Shown: piece by piece, positions 47,801-54,364 of the stretch | Layout: each line of letters starts with the position of its first letter | Numbering within the stretch: position 1 is the stretch's first letter | DNA from: Pseudohaliea sp964438205 | GTDB lineage: Bacteria; Pseudomonadota; Gammaproteobacteria; Pseudomonadales; Halieaceae | Length of the DNA: 64,000 bases | Direction: 5' to 3' | NCBI GenBank assembly: GCA_964438205.1 | Contig: CAYTJQ010000014.1 | Location: 1 to 64,000 of the forward strand | Made by a program: the position numbers and the translations under genes | The notes under the pieces: generated by a model | What the model was told of the DNA's origin: nothing | The model's input: only the letters and a program-made list of their open reading frames with translations | Database searches by the model: none

Positions 47801-49923
47801 CTGAGATGGAGGAGGCTTTCTCCGCCGGGGATCAGAAGCGGATCAACGAGATGAAGGCCGACTCCGAGCACTACCGGGTATCGTTCCGCGAAGACTACAA
47901 CGCGGCGCAGCGCCTCGAGGCGGAGATGCGTGAGCAGTACGGTGACGGCGGGGAGGTGGAGCTGTTCGAGCGTGCCGACATGAGTGCCCGGCCGGAGTTC
48001 ATGCCGGCCAGCGTCATGGAGGGCATCAAGCAGAACCTCGAGGCCTTCGAGTTCACTGTCGACGGCGATGGCAACGAGGTTCGCCGCGCCACCGTGAGTG
48101 GCCTACAGCAAGCGCTGAACAAGCTCTATATCGAGACACTGAACGAGGACAGCGCCCGCAAGTCCGAGCTGACGCGCATCGCAGTGGCCGGTTTCGAGGA
48201 GGATATGATCCGGTCGTTCGCTGCGCACTCTGCCAGTATGTCCGCCAACATCTCGGCGTTGAAGCTGAACCGCGATACGCAAGCGTCGCTGCAGCACATG
48301 GCCGAGCAGGCCCGGGAGACCGGCTTGCCGCCGGGGCTACGCGACCGGCGTAACGAGCTGCTGAACGAGGTGATGACCCGGCAGCGCACGGCGATGAACC
48401 CCTACTCCAGCGAAGGTGTGCAGAAAGTCATGGGCGCCACGTCGGTGTGGATGCTGCTGACCAGCCCGGCCTACTACATCCAGAACAGCACGCAGCCGTT
48501 CGTGCTGTCGATGCCGTGGATGGGCGCCCGGCACGGCATGGGTAAGACGTTCTCCCGGATGAGCGGGATGTACAAGACCATCGGCAGGGCGTGGATCCCG
48601 GCCCTGACCGGCGAGCTGAGTAACATCGACGCGAACACGGTGCCGGACCCCAACCACCGTGAGGTGCTGCGGGAGCTGCAGAACCGGGGACTGCTGGACA
48701 TCGGTATCGCAGCTGACCTCGGGTCCTTCAAGGACCCGTCCGGTACAGTCATGCCGCTGCTGGCCGGCGCGCACCAGCGCATGGTGCACGCGATGCGGAC
48801 GGTGGAGCTGTTCAACCGCGGTACTACGGCGCTCACCGCGTTCGAGCTGGAGCTCGAGAAGAACGGCGGCGACATCGGCGCGGCGAAGCGCTACGCGATC
48901 GAGGCGGTCGAGCAGACGCAGGGTGACTACTCAGTGCAGAACGCGCCGAGCATCATCGAGCGCATGCCGCTAGGCCGGGTGATCACGCAGTTCCGCAAGT
49001 TCCAGCTGATCCAACTGTCGATCCTTGCCCGGGCGATCCACGGCTCGTTCTACAAAGCAGACCCTGTTGAGCGTGGCATCGCCCGCCGGCAGCTGCTATA
49101 CATTCTCGGCACGCACGGGGCTGTCGGCGGCGCGCTGGGGCTGCCGTTCGTCAATCTCGCCGCGCCCATCGTGGGCATGGCACTGGGTGGTGATGACGAG
49201 CCCAACGACATGGAGCTGCAGATCCGCCGCGCTATCGGCAACAAGGAAGTCGCTGACCTCGTGCTGCGGGGTCTGCCGACCGCCGCCAACATCGACGTGT
49301 CGGCCCGGCTAGGCATGGGTATGGCGACCTCAATCCTGCCGTTCACGGACATCGAGTTCACTCGGGACGGCGCGGCCGCGGTGATCGCCGGGCTGCTCGG
49401 CCCCTCCGCCGCGCTGGCGCAGCAGATGACGGACGGAGCCGGGCAGGTCATGCAGGGCAGCGCGTGGCTGGGTACCGCTCAGATGGTTCCCCGGGGCCTT
49501 CGGGACGTCATGCGCGCCGTCGCCTACAAGACTGAGGGTGTCCGGCGCCGCGGCGCCTATCGTGACGTCGCCATCGACAAGGACGACATCTCGTGGTTCG
49601 ACTTCTTCGGGCAGGGGCTGGGCTGGCCGACGCAGACGCTCACCGACCGGTACAACGCCAGTGGGTGGTTGTTCGAGATGCGCGAAACTTTCGCTGAGCG
49701 CTCCGCTGAGATCAAGGCCGAATACATGCGGGGTGACCGGGCCGCGGCGCGCAAGCAGTGGCGAGAGCTGCAGCAGACCCGTCGCGAGTACGGCCTGCGT
49801 CGGCAGGCCATGTCGCTGCTGACCGACGCCGTGAAGGATCAGGCTGAGCGTGAGCGCAACGCGGTGGGCGGTGTGCCGACACGCGAGAACGAGCGGGCGT
49901 TTGTCGAGTCGCTGCTGGAGTGA
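41809..49923 (+). CDS. Giant internal virion/polyvalent protein (2704 aa)
   Basis: Starts at MVDNRNSPGR (41809), in a different frame inside the end of the previous gene. The N-terminal 330 residues contain hydrophobic Gly/Ala helices. Residues about 330-1170 are charged coiled coil with repeated Glu/Ala/Arg. A zincin-like HEVGVH (HExxxH) lies at 1321-1326 with a downstream candidate Glu in NSELVAYFVEE (1390-1400). The region about 1480-1730 resembles the start of an ADP-ribosyltransferase-like module found in polyvalent proteins. The C-terminal region has NPYSSEGVQKVMGATSVW near 2197 and PLGRVITQFRKF near 2387, the PLxRFG-type domain. Such proteins are packaged in the capsid and ejected. It was considered as an N4-type virion RNA polymerase, but no polymerase motifs were seen. 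Confidence 0.75.
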   Translation: MVDNRNSPGRPGYLQSPQPARRESFDQLLQRSQEYRRQKAAEAQRNDTFVGDLGTATATGLMRLPGALAGFGDIVTSPLPGNRLVSKAASAVGEATGFTPGQWADERGARLYSRPTLEAQQNIQQADPQGFGESAAAYFRNPRAIGPLVAESLAPTVAGALLTRGLARPLPNTSAFTRAGIGEGSIAAGMTMDAMPEDVPEGRAAAAALGVGATTGAFGAAGARLARRYGLSDPELIFAGGRPVLAPGQKRLSLLPRVVGGAVSEGVLQELPQGVSETAIQNWAEGVDIYDGIGRAAVESILAGGVMGGVFNVLPQPQEGEAAAPPEQDLIPEEGATGAPKAQTIQDVDEAQLLSAYDTLNRVAKNAPQHRDLSAEALERMERIRAELVRRGKNPAIVNRQLAQTEFDQAYDQLRKAEGAYEELVDADPEKARKNLKKQDALRATMDELSAQYPDIARAPAQAEYNRLVERTEEIAKGLKRAKKKRDGRTAMLLREARDANLRRVRELKDQFELEYTGDDPAGEIPVEAAEAAPEAPAATRRQSPAPETARAEAELEATQEALSDAPEDPPALADLKARWMEGELSDQIFTRSGELAGGQGKARPRRYFERLQGMAPDELMAENEALQDDTRQSALWRSQIMESVLRARQAELDQFEAEQEIRREQPLGGEELGQIFSGMTLSDLDRRRIDDLGSMQELRGQAITDLAAKEGRDRKTIVEWADRFYQKIVRQVAKSRGVANDEAQALVVAAIGERPSVREAQRREAQQEGEAPASRQQTQTSGQAAQLGAAGEAERLQGELVAARETGADPAAIELLEDELAEAEGRAFAEEIGGGSDIEEQQQAGVTELVARGDDGEGGGGSGGIVASASAQQDTNDSVAGDSVGGLFNAFIRSATQPYRDRAKGTAAAVRDAKASGDKAAIADAQREDAVAQAQFEEIDAAAKDLTALIKEGAKEAQLLSDDKQLLQADIREGRRFVSNLTTLGEGLKQRVGKPDHQAAGTFWGVANSAAKPDQANLRLDGPSMSWAEVGTDPRVYQKWMIELGRITEDYGLTSINELVPLIAKGDAKVRGAISRKLVTAVNNTMKEVRDEDGQYVPFETTVSLAEGQLGELEETLAAVEEELARVREPIRDATDAFFRDFGISGAAQSQAFGELTRAERAAARDEAQASNVEEEIEDEAEELNLDATGEARNALDEGRPIDEGEFPGIQPAEEYFAETDETVGYTDEERYSWNLKVGPEGGTTVEEVEDVIAAKFSSAESLRRRVTVVQSWADMDLIAAAMEMPRRVPVDAQGLAYKGRYYLIADNIPKGKEFSVFMHEVGVHGGMETLLGKEKFAQLAGQITKWAEEAQSGKRRLENVLADKAWGRVGAARVALFNSVEFTEELTNSELVAYFVEEAVARGVDPTALQGASPGLAAWWRTLWAAFKSAVRKLGVNVGSVSAQNVVDMAYGGARFALNGAYHGVGEKDRFFRKFRWDNLEHGISAWGHYAAQRRGHADQFRVGGEDMAAVEREMGGDTGTYTQLVDFNATPESTMHWENRVGDQHPRVRAAIYSVAEELLGEPRTGRTMGRIDELFERVQRRENVAEEQVSEWLYNAVMAVDDNASQPAKRKAIENAIAGIGPATAGDLLDILDANDDATVALGNARSALQSINDEMTAGDAYDFIAENAFATPGAGKPTLSRALNRAGVQAVVVSEKGDYFGLNNDQPSDDELADRLQDALTYGEPELVADAIERLSEPRNVISLSDPGILRIGSWRGGNDSDMKFSILAGNRVDQRVVDSMGTTAQYSYNTLRKQIRKLSYMFSFTHDLADRGEQILRGIREWHTAVNRRSVERNELDSEVQRVLDPAQRLKPDRRRALNRELAHYTVTERWPFDPVQEGVIDPPAPDAEPPKVSKALSDRFQKNLTAEEQVIAINMFRMAYRLRKEQSELTAENINRLYAEMLERAESPAERQKLADDRDELVEDVRSRVTSKPAYLPLRRFGKYAVVFKSPEMEEAFSAGDQKRINEMKADSEHYRVSFREDYNAAQRLEAEMREQYGDGGEVELFERADMSARPEFMPASVMEGIKQNLEAFEFTVDGDGNEVRRATVSGLQQALNKLYIETLNEDSARKSELTRIAVAGFEEDMIRSFAAHSASMSANISALKLNRDTQASLQHMAEQARETGLPPGLRDRRNELLNEVMTRQRTAMNPYSSEGVQKVMGATSVWMLLTSPAYYIQNSTQPFVLSMPWMGARHGMGKTFSRMSGMYKTIGRAWIPALTGELSNIDANTVPDPNHREVLRELQNRGLLDIGIAADLGSFKDPSGTVMPLLAGAHQRMVHAMRTVELFNRGTTALTAFELELEKNGGDIGAAKRYAIEAVEQTQGDYSVQNAPSIIERMPLGRVITQFRKFQLIQLSILARAIHGSFYKADPVERGIARRQLLYILGTHGAVGGALGLPFVNLAAPIVGMALGGDDEPNDMELQIRRAIGNKEVADLVLRGLPTAANIDVSARLGMGMATSILPFTDIEFTRDGAAAVIAGLLGPSAALAQQMTDGAGQVMQGSAWLGTAQMVPRGLRDVMRAVAYKTEGVRRRGAYRDVAIDKDDISWFDFFGQGLGWPTQTLTDRYNASGWLFEMRETFAERSAEIKAEYMRGDRAAARKQWRELQQTRREYGLRRQAMSLLTDAVKDQAERERNAVGGVPTRENERAFVESLLE

Positions 49924-49926
49924 TAC

Positions 49927-49961
49927 CCTAGCGGCGTGAGGTGGCACCTCACACCCCTAGG
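49927..49961 (+). other. Large inverted repeat after the giant gene
   Basis: GTGAGGTG (49936-49943) and CACCTCAC (49945-49952) form an eight-base perfect pair around a single G, with outer CCTAG (49927-49931) and CTAGG (49957-49961). Such a structure can form a long hairpin in RNA of either strand. It lies between the last late gene and the terminator, where convergent transcripts meet, and may protect 3' ends or bind a dimeric protein. Confidence 0.6.
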
Positions 49962-49979
49962 TAGATTGCATAGCGCATT

Positions 49980-50005
49980 GCCCCGGTCCTACCCGGGGCT
50001 TTTTT
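49980..50005 (+). terminator. Rho-independent terminator of the late operon
   Basis: A seven-base stem GCCCCGG/CCGGGGC (49980-49986 with 49993-49999), loop TCCTAC, followed by TTTTTTC. It ends the 38-kb rightward operon. The minus strand lacks a U-tract here, so the terminator acts on plus-strand transcripts only. Confidence 0.9.
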
Positions 50006-50006
50006 C

Positions 50007-50300
50007 TTAGAAGGGTGTGGTCTCGGCGGCCATGTCGAAATTTACTTCGCCGGCGAAGCCGCCCAGCTGCAGTGTGTCATGCGGTATAGCGCCCCACTTG
50101 CAAGTCACCACGGTACGGCCCCTAAGCTGGAATTTCAGGGCGACCTGAATGCAGCCGATCAACTCGGCGTCGTCCACCTCCACCTCTATGCCGTCCCACA
50201 GCAGCTTCCCCTGACCGCGGATCACGCGCTTACCATCCGCTCCCGCCTCGGCGACATAGTCCAGCAGGTCCTCAGCGAGTCGTATCTCTACCTCGGGCAT
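50007..50300 (-). CDS. Hypothetical protein, paralogue of the upstream gene (97 aa)
   Basis: ATG at 50300 (MPEVEIRLAE) overlaps the previous TGA (TGATG) with AGGAG seven bases upstream. It aligns with the neighbouring 100-residue protein over its whole length: RLAEDLLDYVAEAG with LAPDLLESLADHIA, WDGIEV with WNSMAV, VALKFQLRGRTVV with IDLRFNGRTIAHM. All-beta second half. Last gene of the right-hand leftward operon. Function unknown. Confidence 0.6.
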   Translation of the reverse strand: MPEVEIRLAEDLLDYVAEAGADGKRVIRGQGKLLWDGIEVEVDDAELIGCIQVALKFQLRGRTVVTCKWGAIPHDTLQLGGFAGEVNFDMAAETTPF

Positions 50301-50602
50301 CACGAATCTCCTACGTCTGTCGCATTGAGGTGAAACCCTAGGCTGCCGCCGAGATCCTGCAGGTCCAGAATATCGACAGAATCGCCTTCCCCTAGTGGCA
50401 CTTCCATGTGCGCAATAGTGCGCCCGTTGAACCGCAGGTCGATACGTACGCCACGACGTAAGTAAACAACCGCCATCGAGTTCCAGCGCAGCTCAGTGCC
50501 CTCGTCAGTGCGTATCAGCATCGGTGAGGGCTCGCCGGACGCTATGTGGTCCGCGAGTGATTCGAGCAGGTCGGGGGCTAATTGAAAGTTGTAGCCGGCC
50601 AT
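50300..50602 (-). CDS. Hypothetical protein, paralogue of the downstream gene (100 aa)
   Basis: Starts at MAGYNFQLAP in a TGATG overlap, preceded by GGGGGACTTCTG. Shares its fold with the 50007-50300 product (see that entry): an N-terminal helix followed by about six strands, including GVRIDLRFNGRTIAHMEV. A local duplication is likely. Confidence 0.6.
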   Translation of the reverse strand: MAGYNFQLAPDLLESLADHIASGEPSPMLIRTDEGTELRWNSMAVVYLRRGVRIDLRFNGRTIAHMEVPLGEGDSVDILDLQDLGGSLGFHLNATDVGDS

Positions 50603-51048
50603 CAGAAGTCCCCCTCAGCCATCTGGAACACTGTCAGGCCCATCTCCCGAGCCACGTCGCAGATCCGCTTACGATCATCGAAGAACCCGCAGATGTTGTG
50701 CCCGGTGTCAATCCAGTCCTGCAGGTGCTGGCGCTTCAGGATGTGATCGTCCGTCCGGTCGTCGGCGCCGCGCATCACCAATTTGTCGTAGGGGATGTTG
50801 TGGTACCGCAGCCACCCTTCCGTCTGCGAGCGATAGGTTTCCGGGCGGCCGGTGAGGATGAAAATATCGATCCCGGTGCCCGTCGAGAACAGGCGCAGCA
50901 CCCGCGCCACGTCCTGCCGGGGTTTGTCGTCCGCCTGTGCGGCGAAAAACGCATCCCAGTTCTTCGGGGTCTCGTGGAGGTAGTGCACGCGGTGCTGGTT
51001 GTCCGCCAGCGTGCCGTCGAGGTCAAACACGACGATGTTCTCAGCCAC
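50602..51048 (-). CDS. HAD-superfamily phosphatase (148 aa)
   Basis: GTG start at 51048 behind AAGGAGCAGAAGA. Motifs in order: FDLDGTLAD (motif I, nucleophile Asp and acid/base Asp), ILTGRPETYR (motif II Thr) and CGFFDDRKRICD (motif IV acidic pair). A helical cap with a conserved LRYHNIPYDKLVMRG is typical of the 3'-phosphatase half of T4-type polynucleotide kinases and of small phage nucleotidases. It may remove 3' phosphates from nicked nucleic acid. The gene lies downstream of the primase-helicase, which fits DNA or RNA repair. Confidence 0.8.
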   Translation of the reverse strand: MAENIVVFDLDGTLADNQHRVHYLHETPKNWDAFFAAQADDKPRQDVARVLRLFSTGTGIDIFILTGRPETYRSQTEGWLRYHNIPYDKLVMRGADDRTDDHILKRQHLQDWIDTGHNICGFFDDRKRICDVAREMGLTVFQMAEGDF

Positions 51049-53962
51049 TCTTCTGCTCCTTGCCTATAACGGTGATGTGGTCCGGCAGCTGTAGCGCTTC
51101 GCCGTCGAGCTTGTCGTAATCCAGCTCGATGCAGCGGGCCTGAATACCGGAGATCTTGGTGCCCTTTGTTATTCTCTGGCGGGTGGGCTCCCCGAGGACG
51201 TACCCCTGCTTCTGAAGGTGCCCCAGAAGCCACGCCGGGTCGATGCGCTTCAGCACGCACCAGTCCTGAATCGCTTTGATCGTGACGAAGAACCGGCGGT
51301 CCTCCGTGGCGTTGCGTGCCAGCGGCTCCCTGAGCGGCTCCACGACGCGCTCGCCGTCGATCTTCTGCCGGCCGTCCCGGAAGTAGTTGGTGACGATCGT
51401 GTGCTGCACCAGCGTCCCGAGGAACGCCTGCAGGTAATCCTCCGGGGTATCGAGGGAGGCGCTGCGCACCTTCCGCATGGACCGCACGTGCTCCAGCGCC
51501 CACTGCTTGAGGCGATCGACCTCGAAGTGGATGTAGCCCAGTTTCTTCGCGATGGTGGCGGCGACAGTCACCGTGGCGATGAGGTCATAGTAGAACCGCT
51601 CCCGGCTCTCCTCCTGCGTGTTGGCGGCGTACTTCGAGCGCTCCTTCTGCAGGAGCCTAGTCACCTTGTCCCGGCTCTTGGCGATGGCCTTTAAGTACTC
51701 CTGCCCGATGACGCCATAGTTGCGGCTGAGCAGCTGGTGCTCAATCAGGTCCTTGGCGTTGATGCCCTTGAACACACGCGAGGTATAGCCGTCCTCGAGC
51801 GGGATCTCGAACACTCGCACCTGCGTGGCGTCGGCGCGCACCACGTCGCTCTGCGCCAGCGTCCGCGTGATAGATAGGTTCCCCGTTACGAACGTGATCG
51901 TGTCCCAGTGCTGGCCGCCGGATATCTCCTCGCCGCTGGGCTTCAGGCGCATTTTCGGCTTGCCGTTGGACAGCGCGAACAGCAGCGCCTGCAGCTCGGC
52001 GGTGTCCCGCCCGGTAATCTCGTCCAGCAGCAGTGGCAGGTGCCGCATGGTGGACACCCGCTGGATCAGAGCCTTCAGCGTCGTGCCCTCCTCGTTGGCC
52101 TGCACGGTGAACTTCCGGGGGTCACCGAAGATCGAGCACGCCACCTTGGCCGTGGTCGACTTGCCCTCCCCACTGCCGCCGACCAATGCCACCGGGATCC
52201 CGTGCCACATGTCGGACTCACACAGTGCCACGAGCGGGGCTGCGAACGCCGCGCAGATGGCAAACTGAAACGGCTCCGCACCAAGGCGGTTATAGATCTC
52301 GTCTACGAGGCGCACCCACTCGGTCGCGTCGCCTTTCGCCCCCATGCCGGCGTGCATGTCTTCCGGCACCCGGCTGCCGAGGTAGATCGGCAGCTGCTCC
52401 TTCTTCGTGATCAGCTTGTCGCCGAGCACACAGCCGGCGTCGTACCAGCCGAAGGCGTTGTAGGTCGTGGTCTCGAGGCCGCAGTCGCGCAGGCCGTACA
52501 GCATGTCCTGCATATACTGGCGGTTGTGGCTTTTCGCGGATGGCATGAACAGTACCTCGTGAGCGCCGAGCGCGTAGGCCAGCGCCTGCGGCTCAGCAAT
52601 CTTGGTGGTTTCGATGTCGAATATGCGCCAGCGCTTCTTCCCGGCATCGTAGGAGCAGACCTTCACGGCCCGGGTGCCGTCCTCTTTCTCGAAGCGCAGG
52701 AACGGGTAGTAGAGCGTCGCCGATATGGGCTTCCACTCGCTCATCTTGGTGCCGGTGTCGTAGACCAGCCGGTGCAGCTGCTCACCATCCCAGCTATAGC
52801 CGCTGGGCCAGAACGGCAGCTTGTCGGGCTCGTCGGATTTGGCGTACTGGGCGAGGTCGGCGTGGGTGGCCGGGGCTTTCTTCTTCGGCTTGTTTTTCTT
52901 CGGTGGCGGGGCGTCCTCGTGATACCCCAGTGAGATCGGGCTGGTGATCTTTCCGCGGTAGGGGCACCCCTCGCAGGCAGCACCGACGCGCTCGAAGTGC
53001 TGGCATGTCGTAGGGGGCTTCTCGTAGAGGTCGATCTTTTCCTGCGTCTCTGCTTTCGAGTATCCGTCGTAGCCCTTGCTCCACCGGTGGATCAGCGGCT
53101 CGCCTTCCTCGGTGAACTTCAGCAGGCCGATCATGGCGCGCCAGTAGGGTTCCCGAACGGCTCCCTTGGCCTTGGCCGCGTCGTACAGGGCCCGGCATCG
53201 AGACGCGATCTGCTTCGCTGAGCTGGGCGGGTAGTCGGAGGTGCCGCTGGCCCAGCCCTCATCCTGCATACCGGCGATTTCCGGTGCTGACCCGTGGGCT
53301 GGTAGCGGTTCCGGTAGCGCTCCGTACAGGCGCTCTGGTGAGATCTCAGGGGCATCCCGAATGATCTCGACAGGCGGATGCTTGCCCTCCCGCTTCCGAT
53401 TACGCGTCCCCACGGGCCGCAGGATCGATGCTAGGTCGCTGGTGCGGCTGGCGTCGTGCCGGAACCCAAGGTCGCTCAGGGCCGCGGAGAATGCCTCCAT
53501 GCGTGGCCGAGCCTCCTCGGCCGGCACATCCCGGTCGAACACCCAGTAGCAGTGCAGGCCCCAACCGGAGCTCACGATCATCGGCGCCGGGATGCGCAGT
53601 GCCTTGCAGGCGGCGCCGAGAGCGTTGATGCCCTCCTGCCGGGTCGCATACCCCTCGCCGCTGGCCGCCTTGCCCTTGCCGATGTCGATGTCGAGCCACT
53701 GGGCCCGCACCAGCATCGCGTTATCGGCGGTGCGGAGGCGCCACCGCTGCCGCCGCTCGTCCCAGACCTTGCGCTCCCTGTAGGAAGCGCAGGCGTGGTA
53801 GACCTCGAGGCCGGCGTGGTCGGCACGGGTGGCAGCAGAGGCTATGCGGTCGACGTTCTCCCTGACGATGTGCTTCGGCTTGCCACCTCCCGGCGGGAAT
53901 GTGGCGAGGATGAGGTACCCTTGGCGCGGAAGTATCCGAGCCAAAAACTCTCGCGTAGCCAT
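51041..53962 (-). CDS. Primase-helicase fusion: AEP primase plus DUF927/SF3-type helicase (973 aa)
   Basis: Starts at MATREFLARI behind CTGGGGGGACT. N-terminal archaeo-eukaryotic primase-like domain: WLDIDIGKG (D91, D93), the catalytic SSGWGLHCYW (131-140) and RPVGTRN (182-188). A Cys/His cluster CQHF..CEGC near 333-348 may bind zinc, followed by a Lys-rich linker. The helicase half has Walker A GGSGEGKST near 594, Walker B LLLLDEI and the 'FVTGNLSI' sensor region. Single-protein primase-helicases of this build replace separate DnaG/DnaB proteins in many phages and plasmids. With the polymerase and SSB encoded upstream it should start and drive replication. Confidence 0.85.
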   Translation of the reverse strand: MATREFLARILPRQGYLILATFPPGGGKPKHIVRENVDRIASAATRADHAGLEVYHACASYRERKVWDERRQRWRLRTADNAMLVRAQWLDIDIGKGKAASGEGYATRQEGINALGAACKALRIPAPMIVSSGWGLHCYWVFDRDVPAEEARPRMEAFSAALSDLGFRHDASRTSDLASILRPVGTRNRKREGKHPPVEIIRDAPEISPERLYGALPEPLPAHGSAPEIAGMQDEGWASGTSDYPPSSAKQIASRCRALYDAAKAKGAVREPYWRAMIGLLKFTEEGEPLIHRWSKGYDGYSKAETQEKIDLYEKPPTTCQHFERVGAACEGCPYRGKITSPISLGYHEDAPPPKKNKPKKKAPATHADLAQYAKSDEPDKLPFWPSGYSWDGEQLHRLVYDTGTKMSEWKPISATLYYPFLRFEKEDGTRAVKVCSYDAGKKRWRIFDIETTKIAEPQALAYALGAHEVLFMPSAKSHNRQYMQDMLYGLRDCGLETTTYNAFGWYDAGCVLGDKLITKKEQLPIYLGSRVPEDMHAGMGAKGDATEWVRLVDEIYNRLGAEPFQFAICAAFAAPLVALCESDMWHGIPVALVGGSGEGKSTTAKVACSIFGDPRKFTVQANEEGTTLKALIQRVSTMRHLPLLLDEITGRDTAELQALLFALSNGKPKMRLKPSGEEISGGQHWDTITFVTGNLSITRTLAQSDVVRADATQVRVFEIPLEDGYTSRVFKGINAKDLIEHQLLSRNYGVIGQEYLKAIAKSRDKVTRLLQKERSKYAANTQEESRERFYYDLIATVTVAATIAKKLGYIHFEVDRLKQWALEHVRSMRKVRSASLDTPEDYLQAFLGTLVQHTIVTNYFRDGRQKIDGERVVEPLREPLARNATEDRRFFVTIKAIQDWCVLKRIDPAWLLGHLQKQGYVLGEPTRQRITKGTKISGIQARCIELDYDKLDGEALQLPDHITVIGKEQKSG

Positions 53963-53982
53963 AGTCCCCCCAGACCTGACGA

Positions 53983-54300
53983 CTATTTACGCGGCTGCTT
54001 CTTCTTCGCGGCGCGCACCTGTTTCTCAACTTTTCGGAGCGTAGCACGGATCTTCCGGGCTCGCTCCTCAGCGACGTTTTTGCCCGGTTTGGGTAGGTCG
54101 CCGGGTAGCAGCTTCAGCTTCACTGCGGCGCGTAGCAGCCCCAGCTGCTTCCTGCACCGGTCGTGCCAGATCTTGTGGGGACTCGTCCGGCCCCGCACCC
54201 AGTTGTTCACTGTGATGCGATTGACCTCGACGAGGTTGGCAAATTCCGTCTGGGTCAGCCCAGCCTTCTCCACGATGGAGAAATCAAACTTCTTGTCCAT
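53983..54300 (-). CDS. XRE-type helix-turn-helix regulator (105 aa)
   Basis: Starts at MDKKFDFSIV behind TTTTTAGGAGACGACC. Residues about 14-40 form the helix-turn-helix: LTQTEFANLVEVNRITVNNW then VRGRTSP. The C-terminal half is very basic (RKIRATLRKVEKQVRAAKKK). The only clear DNA-binding regulator in the window, so it is a candidate for binding the CTTTAACACCC motifs at 8706-9450 and 56032. A hairpin with a U-tract sits just before its binding site (see 54312). Confidence 0.8.
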   Translation of the reverse strand: MDKKFDFSIVEKAGLTQTEFANLVEVNRITVNNWVRGRTSPHKIWHDRCRKQLGLLRAAVKLKLLPGDLPKPGKNVAEERARKIRATLRKVEKQVRAAKKKQPRK

Positions 54301-54311
54301 GGTCGTCTCCT

Positions 54312-54336
54312 AAAAAGTGCCGGTTACGGTTCCGGC
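54312..54336 (-). terminator. Attenuator-like hairpin upstream of the XRE gene
   Basis: On the minus strand GCCGG (54336-54332) pairs with CCGGC (54323-54319), loop of eight, and is followed by ACTTTTTA. The T-run merges directly into the AGGAG of the XRE gene. It may partly terminate transcripts of the SSB gene, or mask or expose the start of the regulator. The stem is only five bases, so the effect may be modest. Confidence 0.45.
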
Positions 54337-54364
54337 GACACCCATGGTGCCCGGTTGGGGGGAC

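Noticed and set aside
41809..49923. N4-like virion RNA polymerase
   Set aside because: Size and position suggested it, but no single-subunit RNA polymerase motifs were seen. The recognisable elements are HExxxH and PLxRFG-type domains.
54310..54345. An 11-codon leader peptide before the XRE gene
   Set aside because: There is no ribosome binding site and no run of regulatory codons. The hairpin itself is the better-supported element.
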